Source of the DNA: Diphasiastrum complanatum
Taxonomy: Eukaryota; Streptophyta; Lycopodiopsida; Lycopodiales; Lycopodiaceae
Assembly (NCBI GenBank): GCA_029204225.1
Contig: CM055102.1
Span: 45,974,252 to 46,038,251 of the forward strand
DNA length: 64,000 nt
Direction: 5' to 3'
The notes beneath the pieces were generated by a model. That model was not told the DNA's origin. It did no database searches and saw only the letters and a program-made list of their open reading frames with translations. Both the position numbers and the translations under genes were made by a program. This document shows positions 49,819 to 61,135 of the stretch, in pieces (position 1 is the first letter of the stretch; every line of letters begins with the position of its first letter).

Positions 49819-52766
49819 ATGGCTTCCCGCGATTCCTTGCTGAGCTTGCATCGCCATAAACCCCCTCATCCTTATTCAGGGGATATAATCATGATCTATC
49901 TTAAGAATTATGCCGAGCAACTCACATTGACCAAGGATATCCTCACCAACCTTGGATTTGATCTAACACTTTTTCGGGACCAACAGAGCGAGAGCCTCAT
50001 CCGAGCACCTACTCGACCTATTCGGATGAGTTCCAAACTTTCCGGATTACATCCAAGAGGGGCAGCTATTCTATTATCAACGTCTCTCTTGGGGATCTTC
50101 AGAGCGTCGGCTTTCCTAATCTCAGAGAGACAATCCATGGAAATGGCACCAGCTATGATGCCAAGTACTTCACAAAGTTTCTAACAGACGATGGCAAAAC
50201 CATTGCCCAAACCAATGACGGGTTCGCTATCCGCCTCATCACGGATCCCCATCTACGGGCCGCCTCAGAGATCCTCGTCACCGGTCACAGTACATACCAC
50301 CAAGATGGATCACATCCCACCGAGCGGTCTCTTTTCTCTGACCCTCACCATGGATGACCCCAACTCAAAATTATAAGTGGGCTGAGAAGGTAGCGGAGAA
50401 GCTGTGCGGAGCTCTGAAAGCCCGCAAATCAACTACCAAATGTGGGTATCTCCTCCACATGTTGGTCACCAAACAATTGGGATCTAGGGCGACTGCTGCC
50501 ATCAAGGAGCTGGATGATGTTTATCCAAGCACAAAAAAAATGAGCCACCCCCCAACCGACTGCAGAACCAGTCTCACCAACCCCACCTACTAGGAAGCAT
50601 AAAGGGAAGGCGGTCAGCACAGAAGCCGATGTTCCGCATGACATTCTATCCAGTGACATCGGGGTGGAATATGCTGAATCCGGAGGGATCCTTAAACCAT
50701 CTCAGGTCCCAAAGGAGGTCCTCGAGTAGCAGGCGGCCTTACTTCACCAAACTCAACAAGGCCGACAAGTAGTAGCAGCAGTAGTAGGCAATTCCGGACT
50801 AACGTAGATGATTTTGCATTACAATTACTAACTACATTACCATCAACCACTGTCACCACTAACCCAATCCCACACTCTTTGCCACGTAGTATCTCCCTGA
50901 CCCTCAATCCACAATCACCTCCACCTGCCTTTCATACGCCTCCGTCTAGCCTTGTTCCTGATTTTCTACCATTTAACCCCATGTCGTATCCTAGCTACAC
51001 ACGCACCCTCCCTGACATTGGTCCTTGGGAGCAGCTACCCCTTACAGTCCAAAAAGCGGTATGGTTGGTGAATGAGCTCCAATACAATATCTTCGGCACC
51101 CTAGGGGGACAATATACTATGCGGCAATTCGACGATGGTGCTATGGCAGACCTTCAGAAAGATAAAGCAAGGCTGGAGGAGGAAAACAAACAACAACAGC
51201 TGCAGATCCAGAACCTAACAAGTTACAATCAACAACAGATGTTACTCCACCTCTAGAACCAGCTCCAACTGAAGGTATCCCACATGCAACAAACCATCGA
51301 TACCCTCAAAGCCGAAAATGATGAGGTTGTAGCAGATTCACAAGCAGAACGTTCCGCTATGAAGGAACAGTTGGAAATGGTGGACTTCAACGACTTCGCA
51401 CCACCAGCTATTCCTGAGGGAACTACCATTCCAGTGGCGGCCTATCAAACGTTGGCCCAAAAGCTAAAAGCCACAACGAAGCAACACTCAAAATTACAAC
51501 AATCATACATTGCTTCCGTCAAGGCCCTCAACCAGCACATAGCCACCCTGGAAGAACGCTTAAAGGCTGCTACCCAGTCGACACCGTCGGTTCATGCAGA
51601 GCAAGCCCAATTCCATGATTTGGGGCACCACTTTGATGGACCAGATGGTGGAGATGGAGCAAGATTTCAACAACCTCCTCTTGCAACGCAAGGCTTCAGA
51701 TTTCAAGGCCAACCCCTGGGGCAAGGAGCTCAAACACTAACCAATCCATCGGGCTCTGGGGGTACCAACTCCCAATATTTTCTTTTCCCTTCCACCACTT
51801 CTAATCCCCTCGACACCACTAACCCCACCTTCATTCCACGACAATTTTCTCCTGAGTCACAAAGAATTGCGGAAGCTAACCCCTCGCCTCCTCTCTCTCT
51901 AGAACCCGATCCATAAACCGAACACGAGATTGCCTCTGAAGCCCCAACCATCCGGCACAGAATCACTCCCACAGAACCAAGCAAGGAGTTGCGCGCCTCT
52001 CAGGAGTTTGCAAAGAAGTATCCAACAACGAAAGAGCGAGGTGGCTACATACTGTCAGATTTGGACCAGTGTCAGACACATAAAGCAACAGTCAAACTCC
52101 TGGATCCACAACCTCTCTGGCGTCATCAGCTCTTCCTGCAAAGTAAGACCTCAATGGCACGGTATCTCGAAGCTCCCTCCTACATGCGCACCAATCTTTA
52201 TTACTATCCAGTAGCGAGGCGAGAACCGTTTCCTGCCACCAAGGTCAAGAACAGAATCTTTTGGCCTAAGCTCACAGGCATGGATACCGACAACTTAGCC
52301 GAAGACATGGTCACCAACTGTCGAGTATTCTACCAATCCTAATCACGATCCTAATCGCGATGTCAGATACTTTGCGGATAATTGTGGCCTGGTGGCATTT
52401 CTGGTAGAACGCAGAGGTTTTTGGGATCAAGGGTTACCCCCAATCGCCCTTGACATCAATAAACCCTTGCGCACGCAAGACGACCATATCAACGTTGCAA
52501 GGCTCTATTATCGCGCTGCACTCACTTTCGCCCTGCACGTGGATATGGTGGAGCTATGGAAAACCCATAACTTTCTCCAGGGTATGCTCCATTACTACAA
52601 ACCCATGTTCTTCCTGAACAAATTACGGTGGCAAATGATGGAGGGCATCGGCACGACAATCTACCACTCCCGACAGCAACAGTCTCACCTCCAAGAAGCC
52701 CAAAAGATCCAGGACAAAAAGGCGTCGATTGGTGTGGGACCACCAATCCAATATGGAGGGGGATAA
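49819..52766 (+). pseudogene. Accessory ORF (copy ii), downstream of pol, multi-domain
   Basis: No known family recognised. The start ATG sits in ACCATGGCT, a favourable plant context (Ala second). Domain 1 (49819 to about 50560): MASRDSLLSLHRHKPPHPYS, LTLTKDILTNLGFDLTLF, then one frame over FQTFRITSKRGSY, DAKYFTKFLTDDGK, FAIRLITDPHLRAAS, and later KWAEKVAEKLCGALK. Domain 2 (about 50590-51900): Ser/Thr/Pro-rich, PWEQLPLTVQKAVWLVNELQ, then coiled-coil-like Glu/Gln/Lys-rich runs, then Gly/Gln-rich. Domain 3 (51980-52766): SQEFAKKYP, ARYLEAPSYMRTNL, RRGFWDQGLPPIALDI, LYYRAALTFALHVDMVELW. The terminal TAA directly abuts the 3' LTR and overlaps the PPT. Several frameshifts and stops break it. Position is that of env-like genes in Athila, but no signal peptide or membrane segment is evident. 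Copies occur at 16484-19066 and 35280-36140. Confidence 0.68.
52755..52766 (+). other. Polypurine tract of the gypsy element
   Basis: GGAGGGGGATAA just before the LTR; it doubles as the last codons of the accessory ORF. Confidence 0.8.
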
Positions 52767-53475
52767 TGTTAGCAAGTGTGCTAAAACAGAGAAAATAAAA
52801 AAAATAATAATAAAACTCCGTGGCATGTGTTTTGTAAGACCACGTATGAGTATTTGTCAATAAATTTCAAGCCATGGCATGTGTTTTGTAAGTCCATGAG
52901 TAGAAGCTTAAATAATAATAAAATAGCTTAAACTTAGATTTAGAACTTAGACTTAGGAAACTTAAGATTAGAAATATTTTATCTTAAGTTTTTCTAAGTT
53001 AATAAATTTGAAGTTCTAAATCCTAAGTTAGAAGTTCTTGAAAGGCTAGAAACAGATTAGTCCCATAAGTTAGTAGACACTTATGGAAGACCCTCCTTGT
53101 CATAAAAGGAGAGGTATTTGCATTGTAACCAACACTTTTGAGATTAAGCTATCTTGCTCTCTATTTTGGAGAATTATCATTCTATGTCATTTGTGTTCCC
53201 TTTGGAAAGGTGCATAGCTTGAGGAAAGGTGCTCGGGCCTCCTCTTGCCTCCTTTTCATCGATTTATTGTGGCATGTTCTTTAGTGCTTATTTGCTTAAT
53301 ATTAGCCGCACTATCATTTTATTACCCTTTGGGTGTTTAGTAGAATTTAGATTAATCACCTTGCTAGTTGGGTAAGCCTTAACAAGGGTTTGTATTCTGT
53401 CACCTTAGATAGTTTCATTTTCATTTTGAGCACTAGTTGGGTAAGCCTTAGTGCTTCCATCATTACTTCTTATTT
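52767..53475 (+). repeat. 3' LTR of the gypsy element, lacking its last part
   Basis: It begins TGTTAGCAAGTG. It follows the inverted copy closely and includes the segment the 5' LTR lacks. Homology stops at CATTACTTCTTATTT, about 110 bases short of the expected CCAACA end. Sixteen bases (53476-53491) made of CCATCATTTCCATCA follow. Confidence 0.85.
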
Positions 53476-53491
53476 CCATCATTTCCATCAA

Positions 53492-54313
53492 TGTTGGAAG
53501 TATTTCTAGTGTGTGCGGTGGCTAGATCTACTTACGAGTGTAGTATAGGGATGTAGAGATTCGTCCACTTTTTAAGTTTCTACCAAGTTTCAAACAGAAA
53601 TGCGAAAATAAGAAGTAATGACGGAAGCACTAAGGCTTATCCAACTAGTGCTCAAAACAAAAATGAAACTATCTAAGGTGACAGAATACAAACCTTTGCT
53701 AAGGCTTACCCAACTAGCAAGGTGATTAATCTAAATTTTACTTAACACCCGAAGGGTAATAAAATGATATTGCGGCTAATATTAAGCAAATAAGCACTAA
53801 AGAACATGCCACAATAAACCGATGAAAAGGAGGCAAGAGGAGTCCTGAGCACCTTCCCTCAAGCTATGCACCTTTCCAAAGGGAACACAAATGACATAGA
53901 ATGATAATTCTCCAAAATAGAGAGCAAGATAGCTTAATCTCAAAAGTGTTGGTTACAATGCAAATACCTCTCCTTTTATGACAAGGAGGGTCTTCCATAA
54001 GTGTCTACTAACTTATGGGACTAATCTGTTTCTAGCCTTTCAAAAACTTCTAACTTAGGATTTAGAACTTCAAATTTCTTAACTTAGGAAAACTTAATAT
54101 AAAATATTTCTAATCTTAAGTTTCCTAAGTCTAAGTTCTAAATCTAAGTTTAAGCTATTTTATTATTATTTAAGCTTCTACTCACGGACTTACAAAACAT
54201 ATGCCATGGCTTGAAGTTTATTGACAGATACTCATACGTGGTCTTACAAAACACATGCCATGGAGTTTTATTATTATTTTTTTATTTTCTCTGTGTTAGC
54301 ACAATTGCTAACA
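53492..54313 (-). repeat. Full-length inverted LTR at the right end of the gypsy element
   Basis: On the plus strand it starts TGTTGGAAG and ends GCTAACA: an 822-bp LTR in reverse. CCTTG follows directly, matching the CCTTG before the left LTR at 41574. Thus both outer ends of the inserted DNA are U3 (TGTTAGC) ends. Together with 52767-53475 it makes an inverted repeat of about 700 bases per arm. Confidence 0.9.
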
Positions 54314-54318
54314 CCTTG

Positions 54319-55000
54319 CAAGCCTTCCAAGAAGGGTAACTCCTTATGTTTAGTGAAATGTTAGGCAAGGTTCTCATAACCACCTCCAAATAATTCACCG
54401 ATAAGGATCTCAAAAGCTTTTCTCTCTCTTTGATTTCTCCTCAGATGTCTTTAAGATCCCCATTGATCGACTTGATCCTCATAATATTGGCATTTGTTGA
54501 TTCTTCTTCAAGTCGATAGCTTTGATGGACTTGAATTCGTAGGTTAAGCATATTTGAGATATTCTTGACTTCATAGTCTATTAAGCTATGTCCAAGACCC
54601 CTTATATGTAGTAGCTCTTTTCAACTCCCTTAAGGAGCTCATTAGACACATTCGTTTTGGTGATGTCTAGAATGTTCTCTTATCATATCTCACTCCTCCC
54701 ACTTCTTGATGTCTATCCTCAACACTCACTGGTTTTCAAAACAATGCTACGAGGAAGTGCCTTTTGGATGATGAAAATTTAGTTCAAACTTAATACTAAT
54801 GTAGATGATATGCAAAAGCTCCAAGCTTGTGCTTCCAAAAGAACTCTATATGTGTATCCTAATATTCTATAAGACATCATATTGGTTCAAATCAAGAAAA
54901 GATATTTTTCTAATACCTCTACTCACTTGGCAATTCTATGTGCAACAATTTTCATGTAAATCACTAATAATTTCAAGCCAAACTTGGATTTGACTTGATG
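54319..55000 (-). pseudogene. Minus-strand Ty1/copia gag relic (host of the gypsy insertion)
   Basis: On the minus strand a decayed gag-like stretch contains EKLLRSLSVNYLEVVMRTLP and reaches the CCTTG junction, then continues at 41573 with protease. Stops and frameshifts are many, and the gag call rests partly on this continuity. Confidence 0.45.
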
Positions 55001-55209
55001 AAATTTAGCTCAAATAAAATTTAAAAAATAGGAGAAATAGGGGATCAAGTATTTCTAAAGGCAGATCCCTCTAGTACAAAATGCAAGAAAACAATGCATA
55101 TTGTAGGAATTGCCTTTCTAGCTTCCCAATTTGAACTAGTCCTCATGGTTTAGTTCTTCATTTTCTTTTTGCACAGTTTTGGGGGAGCTAAGGGTCCCTT
55201 ATTGTTGTT

Positions 55210-56121
55210 TAAAGTTTATGGTTTATTGTTAGTTATAGATGGTAATGAATCTAGATAATGGTATTGCCCCCATAGCTTTTGCCCACAACTGTTTTGTGCC
55301 TTCGTATGAGCCATCATACACCTAGTAGCTTCCATAAGTGTACGATTCCTTCGTTCAACTATTCCATTGTGCTAAGGTTTTGCATATGTTGCAGATCTTC
55401 TTATCGCCTGAATTTTTTGTTGTTTTCTAGATTGTTGATCATTTGTCTTAGACTCATTCTTTTAAGACGATTCCCTCTTAAACTTAGACTTCTTAGAAGA
55501 TTTATTCTTCTGAGTAAATAGAGCATTTTCGGAATCACCATTGTCGTCATAGCGTTCACGAGCTTCTACTTTCTCTTTAACTCCGTCTATTTCCTTTTGA
55601 AGTGTCATTGTCGCATCTTTTGTGTGGAATGACTTGGGTAGTGCTCGAAGAAAATAATTAAGCTATTTGTCATTTGAAATTGCATTTTCTGCGCTAGAAT
55701 TCTGCAAAGAAATAAACAGGTCTTTTATCTTTCGTACAAATGTATTCAGGTCTTTGCCGTCCCACTGTAGGTAAGTTAATTGGTCTTCCAAGGATATGAT
55801 TTGATTACGAGATCGAGTCTCATTCTTGGATTGCAATTCTTCCCATAAATGTTTTGCATTCGAAATTGATGTAAGATCTAGCATTATATTGTCATGCACT
55901 AAAGATGCAATAATTGCTATAGCTTTGTCATTTCTCAAACTCCATTCTCGAAGTTCTTTGCCAAGAGTAGCTACTGGCTTCTCCTCTATTGGTTCCACCC
56001 ATTGCCAAAGACCTTCGCCCTTCAATATGAGTGAAGTCTTTAATTTCCAAATCAAGTAGTTTGAACCTTCTGGATCCAAGATCGTAGTGATCTTAGCCTA
56101 AATATTGCTGATTGATGACAT
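55210..56121 (-). pseudogene. Minus-strand Ty1/copia gag fused to an integrase piece by deletion
   Basis: From ATG 56121-56119 (MSSISNI, then a TAG): ILDPEGSNYLIWKLKTSLIL, LWQWVEPIEEKP, KHLWEELQSKNETRSRNQIISLEDQLTYL, FLRALPKSFHTKDATMTLQKEIDGVKEK, then a Lys/Ser-rich tail. Near 55395 it jumps to HNGIVERRNRTLMEATRCMM, the integrase core end carrying the catalytic Glu. Protease and most of integrase are missing. The C-terminal piece fades near 55210. Confidence 0.8.
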
Positions 56122-56175
56122 CTTCTATTTTTTGAATAACTCCAGATGCGGCTTTTTGACGGATGTATGAAAAAT

Positions 56176-56258
56176 GCTAAGAGGGATGCGAGGATACCAT
56201 TGTATCAACTCTGTATGCTCTGATACCATTGTATCAGCACTAATTCGCTTTGATACTA
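56176..56258 (-). repeat. Three tandem PBS-like units before the copia gag
   Basis: On the minus strand three units of about 29-30 bases follow each other, starting TAGTATCAAAGC (56258), TGGTATCAGAGC (56228) and TGGTATCCTCGC (56199); the first two close with GATACAA. The middle one is a perfect tRNA-iMet PBS core. The bases TTTTTCTTGCA just before the first unit look like an LTR end. Confidence 0.65.
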
Positions 56259-56339
56259 CTGCAAGAAAAATAGTAATTATTCTTCCACAGAGAACACGAT
56301 GAAAGTTTGAATAAATCAAACTAATATCAGTGTCTTAAA

Positions 56340-57480
56340 TCAGGTCAAGTTTGGGACATACAATACATTTGGTACAAGCTTCGACATTCCATTCTTAAAA
56401 CTCAACTTTACAGTACCGTCATTTTCAGTTCTTTGAGAACTACTGTCCCCGAGGTGAACGAATTTTTTGGTGTTGTAGGTCAAATATTTGATGAACCATT
56501 CTGGATGGCTTGGCTTGTCATGTGTTGTGTTGCTCCAGAATTGAGGAACCAATCTTCAAATTGTTCGACATGGTGATGGTTCACCATAAAGACTTCTTGC
56601 TCTTCATCATCTTCGACATTTTGCTTTGTGTTGACTGCATGGGCTTGTTGATCTAGCTTCTTCTTCTTCTTGTCGTTGTTTAAATTTCAAGACTCAATAG
56701 TCTTGGATCTCATGATTTGTCCTTTTGAAGTACCTGCAGAATAGCTTTTGATTGTTGTTTTGAGCAAGTGGTTGATCTTGGGTTTTCTGTGGTTGCCCTT
56801 GATCGTTGTCGTTCTATCAGACAACTTTCTTCTTCTATTGTTTCTTTGCATTCTTCTCTATGAATAATGCTTGTGAGTCATTGATCGAGGATGAAGATGC
56901 TCTGTTTTCCTCCTACAACAACATACTTATGACTCTAGATAATGTGATATCTGAGTGTGTGAAAATTATAATCACCCAGTTTTCATAAGAAGATGACAAG
57001 CTTGACAATAAGGTCATGACAACATCAGAGTCTTCGATTGTTGAACCTATTGCTGCAATCTGATCCATTAGAGTCTTGAATTCATTTATGTGATTCTGAA
57101 TAGAATCACTATCTAACATTCTGAGAGAGAAATTTTCTCCTTAGATGCAGTTTCAAAGTGACATCTCTCACTTCATATAATGTACTCAATATATCCCAAG
57201 CTTCTTTTGATGATTGGGCTTTTCTGATATGACTAATTTTTGTGTCGAAGATGTTAAGGGTGATTAAGGCAAAAGTCTTGCCATCCTTGAGCTTCCATTT
57301 GGAAATGGCTTGCTCATCAACAGTGGGAACTAGTTCAATCCATCGACTATTTCCCACAGTTCTTTGGCCATCAATACTACTCTCATCTTGAAGTTCCATA
57401 AATGGAAATTCATACCATCCAGCTTCTCTACGATTTGTTTAAGGCTGAGCATAAAAAATCTAACACTTTGATGTTAGGTT
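56340..57480 (-). pseudogene. Minus-strand Ty1/copia gag and protease-side relic
   Basis: On the minus strand: KLDGMNFHLWNFKMRVVLMAKELW, ISKWKLKDGKTFALITLNIFDTKI, SKEAWDILSTLYEVRDVTLKL, INEFKTLMDQIAAIG, TLLSSLSSSYENWVI, then KFVHLGDSSSQ and VPNVLYVPNLT of the post-protease region. It is closely related to the plus-strand copia at 29262. Frameshifts are many. After 56340 another copia piece begins. Confidence 0.85.
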
Positions 57481-57695
57481 GCTATCCAATGTTTTACATA
57501 TTCTGAATCTGACCAAAAATTTGCTCTCAGTTGGCAATACCATCAGAGTAGACTGTGATATGGAATCTCAAGATAAATATATGCAAATAGTAGATTAATA
57601 TGACTGGAAACAATTATAGCAACTATCTACACTATATCAAAACAGCTGTTCTGATATTATAAGCTCTAGATCTGTCTTTAGGAATCATAGAAGAA

Positions 57696-57707
57696 GCTTT
57701 GATACCA
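57696..57707 (-). other. PBS of the minus-strand copia relic
   Basis: On the minus strand TGGTATCAAAGC, directly after the LTR end, tRNA-iMet type with one change. Confidence 0.8.
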
Positions 57708-58208
57708 TGTTGGGAATCGACCATGACCAGGAAGAGTGTGGAAGATTCCTCGGTGCATACAAACTACGTTAATTGAATTCGGGCAAATTAGGTCTGCCCT
57801 ACTTGATCGCAGCTTCGAAGTTGCTGGATCTATGCAATTGATTCCATAGCCATGCACTAAATTATAATGATCTAAGTTTAGCTTTGTGGAAGCGTTATTT
57901 TAGGACTTCAATGATTTGAGCAAGAAATCGACAGTGCTATCAATCATATAAAATAGTTAAATATACAAAGCAATTAATTTGCGAGCATGAATCAATCTGA
58001 ATATGCAATCAACATACACGATCTAAATTGCTGGAACAATGATGGATTAGTCGTGCAGAAATACAATGTGATTTTGTAGAACAGAGGCGCGTTTTTTAAT
58101 AAACGAGTATATTTATGCAGATGTCGCGACTATACAAATATTTATAACAACCAATAAATGGATCTAGATTAGCATAAAGATTTGAATGGAGAGGATAAAA
58201 ATCCAACA
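57708..58208 (-). repeat. 5' LTR of the minus-strand copia relic
   Basis: Plus-strand ends TGTTGGGAATC and AAATCCAACA, 501 bp, inner end adjacent to the PBS. The outer end was chosen by the TGTTGG/CCAACA match; no target duplication was confirmed. Confidence 0.65.
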
Positions 58209-59613
58209 GTAGATCTATGCATAATTAATGTGATTTGTGTAGATGTAGCTAGTGCTTTAAGTAGATCTTGTTTTTTTTTTTTAAAATTGTTCTGTAAAGT
58301 CTATATTGTTGTATGAATTTTTGATGTGGTAACTTAAGTAAGAATGGCAATGTTTATGTTTTGCAGGTTTGTATGCTAATTTTTTCTCCCAAACACCATC
58401 CAAGTAGTTGAACAACACATTTGGTAGCAGATCCAGGTATTTACAGGGTTGGTACAGACCTCGTAATGCATGCTGCTACTTTAAACGGTATTTCATTGTC
58501 TATTCTGAGGTGTGTTCCGAGGTCTATGTCAGAAGTTTTGAGCTTTACAGAAACAATTATCTGAATTTATTGATTAATTTGTTTAGATTGGGTGGTTGTT
58601 AATCAGGTTTTGTTAGCAGTTTAATGTAATGTAGTTCTATAATCCCATATTTTAAAGTTAGCAAAACTCCAAATCCCCCACTTGTGATGAGCTCAAGTAG
58701 ATCAGTTAGTTCATCTATCATATGGGATCAAGGAATGCATGCTGGGTGGGAACAATGATCTATTAGCTGGGTGGGATCTTATAGGGTCGGTACAGACCTT
58801 GGAATGCATGCTGTTGTTTCAAACAGTATAGCATTGTCTATTCCAAGGTGTATTCCGACCTATATTAAACTTTGAGCTTTCCATAAACATGTCTTTGAAT
58901 TTATTGATTGATTTGTTTAGATTGGGTGGCCTTTTAGCAGACTTTGGTAGCAGTTTGCCTCTAGTTTTTGTTGTCCCCATCAGGGCTCATGCTCTTATTT
59001 TTTGCAAGTCGGTTGGTTGCCTACAATTTCTTAGTTCAGCCGCTTTTTTTTTCCTCGAACCTCCAAGTTCCTACAACTTTCAAAGCTGGTCAGTTTTTCA
59101 TTGAAATTCAAAAAGTGCACTTGCAAATCGATTATTGAAATTCTCTTAAAAGGTCAATCAAGCACAATTTAAAACTTGGTACAAACTTCAAATAGTCTAT
59201 AACCCTCAATAACAAACTTATATTTGAGGTACTTTCAGGCTAAGTTTGCCAAATGAGACTTAAAGAGTAATGCTACTTACTATAACATGTATATCTATTG
59301 CCTTAAAGTTAGTATAAAACATAGGTAGTTCAAGGAATCTAGACAACATGAAAAGAGAGTCGTGCCTGATCTTACGGAAATACATTTCTACTAAAAAATA
59401 TTTGATCTTTCTCCCTTGATGTTGTTTGCTCTCCCAAGTTGAAAACACCCTACATTTCAGATTGGTGCTGTGGAAAACTATGTACATAAGGCAACAACCT
59501 TGGGTTGTCAAACATTATATTTAGTCATTTTGATAGAGCTTCGTCTAGCTACCTACTTATAGGTGTTACAAATTTGTAGTCTGTGCTTGTGCTTTTATGT
59601 TTTTTGGTCGTGT
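58209..59613. other. Stretch without recognised genes, with an internal direct duplication
   Basis: About 180 bases at 58437-58620 recur, diverged, at 58786-58965. Both start near GG(T/G)TGGTACAGACCT-like bases, share AATGCATGCTG and CATTGTCTATTC, and end TTTGTTTAGATTGGGTGG. No coding frame or RNA gene was recognised. Confidence 0.5.
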
Positions 59614-60290
59614 AATAATACAAGATAGACGAGAACATCGACAAAAGAAAATCTCGACTTGTAGAAAGGGGATTTTCACAAATTTCCAATATCAACTACC
59701 TCGAGAACTTCAGCCTAGTCATCAAGCACACTTCTATTCGATTGCTACTTTCTTCTTCTGCTGATGTAGATCTTGAAGTACACAAGATGGATGTACAAAC
59801 AACATTCCTAAATAGAGTTATCGAGGAGGACATCTACATGATCCAGTTAGAAGGCTACATCCTCAATGGTCGAGAAGACCAGATTTGTAAACTCCACAAA
59901 GCTTTGTACGGTTTGAAACAATCTTCCAAAGCATGGTTCATCGAATCAACACATTCTGACAAAGGACACGAAGAGGATGCTATCCCAAGAGTTCGAGATG
60001 ACCAATCTAGGAGAAGCACATTATTGCCTCGAGATTCAGATCCACAAAGATAGAGGCCGACGACTTCTCTAGATTAGTCAATAGAGGTACTTTTATAATT
60101 TGCTGATGAAATTCAATTTTATGAATTGCATGCTTGTATATAATCTTGTGGATCTAGGTCTCAAATTATTAAAGGAATAGTGCCCTCAAACCAATGAGGA
60201 GAAGGTAGAAATGAAGGGATATACATACCAATCTATTATCGGGTCCCTGATGTATGTAATGATCTCGATCAGGCCAGTACATGACCAATA
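59614..60290 (+). pseudogene. Ty1/copia reverse transcriptase relic
   Basis: YKIDENIDKRKSRLVERGFSQI, NINYLENFS, MDVQTTFLNRVIEEDIYMI, KALYGLKQSSKAWF in one frame; after a deletion and frameshift near 59945 come EFEMTNLGEAHYCLEIQIHKDR, then GYTYQSIIGSLMYVM. The catalytic YVDD block is missing in the deletion. Ends are lost on both sides. Confidence 0.85.
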
Positions 60291-60320
60291 CTGGAATGAT
60301 CCATTAAAAAGCTCTTTTTC

Positions 60321-60790
60321 AGAGTCCACAACAAAAAAATTGGTTCTACATGAAGAATGCAAACAAAACAAAAAAAATGTAACTAAAAAAAAAGGGCAGA
60401 ACTACCATCGGAACAACCTTTGAAATAGCTAGCACAGTAGATCAGCCCATAGCCATTTGGACCCCAATGGATCTGGATTCACAACAAAAAACAATGGTTC
60501 TACATCAAGAATGCAAAAAAATAGAAAACTGTGGTTTAAAAAAAAACACAGAGCTGCCATCAAAATAGCCTTTAGAATAGCTAGCATAGTAGATCAGCCC
60601 ATTCTGACAGCCACTTCAACCCCAATGGATCTGGTCCACAACAAAAACTGTGGTTCTACATCAAGAATGCAAAAAAACAAAAAATTGTAGCTGAAAAAAA
60701 AAATGTGCAGAACTGTCATCGAAACATATGCTGCTATAATAACTGGGATAGATCGACCTATTCCGACAGCCATTCCGACTTATGTTTTGT
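60321..60790. repeat. Three tandem repeats of about 150 bp
   Basis: Units begin near 60321, 60472 and 60632, each with CACAACAAAAA then TGGTTCTACAT then AAGAATGCAAA; GTAGATCAGCCCAT and an AAAAAA-rich stretch recur in the first two. Copies differ by many substitutions. The array starts right after the copia RT relic. Confidence 0.65.
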
Positions 60791-60899
60791 TCACTATTTT
60801 TTGTGGATCTGCCGACTTCTATTCATTGCTCAATACCTATAAAATAAACATGAAGTCAATCAAACCAGAGCTGTTACGATAATGAAATAAAGACTACAA

Positions 60900-61135
<236 letters not shown>

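Larger units (their letters stand above)
41579..54313 (+). mobile_element. Ty3/gypsy element (Tat/Athila type) with accessory ORF and an extra inverted LTR
   Basis: A 12.7-kb element flanked by CCTTG (41574-41578 and 54314-54318). Parts in order: LTR, PBS TGGCGCCGTTTCC, leader, gag, protease, RT, RNase H, integrase, spacer with a TATA box, accessory ORF, PPT, 3' LTR truncated at its U5 end, 16 bases, then a full LTR in inverted orientation. The element type follows from pol order (integrase last), the PBS, and integrase with GDKVLLY but no chromodomain seen. It has a stop or frameshift in nearly every domain, so it is now inactive. It lies inside a minus-strand copia relic. Confidence 0.88.

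Noticed and set aside
49819-52766. Accessory ORF as an envelope gene
   Set aside because: No signal peptide, transmembrane segment or cleavage site could be seen; the coiled-coil and Pro-rich build fits an internal protein better.
52767-54313. Inverted LTR as a separate solo-LTR insertion
   Set aside because: No target duplication around it alone; CCTTG matches the far left end of the whole element instead.
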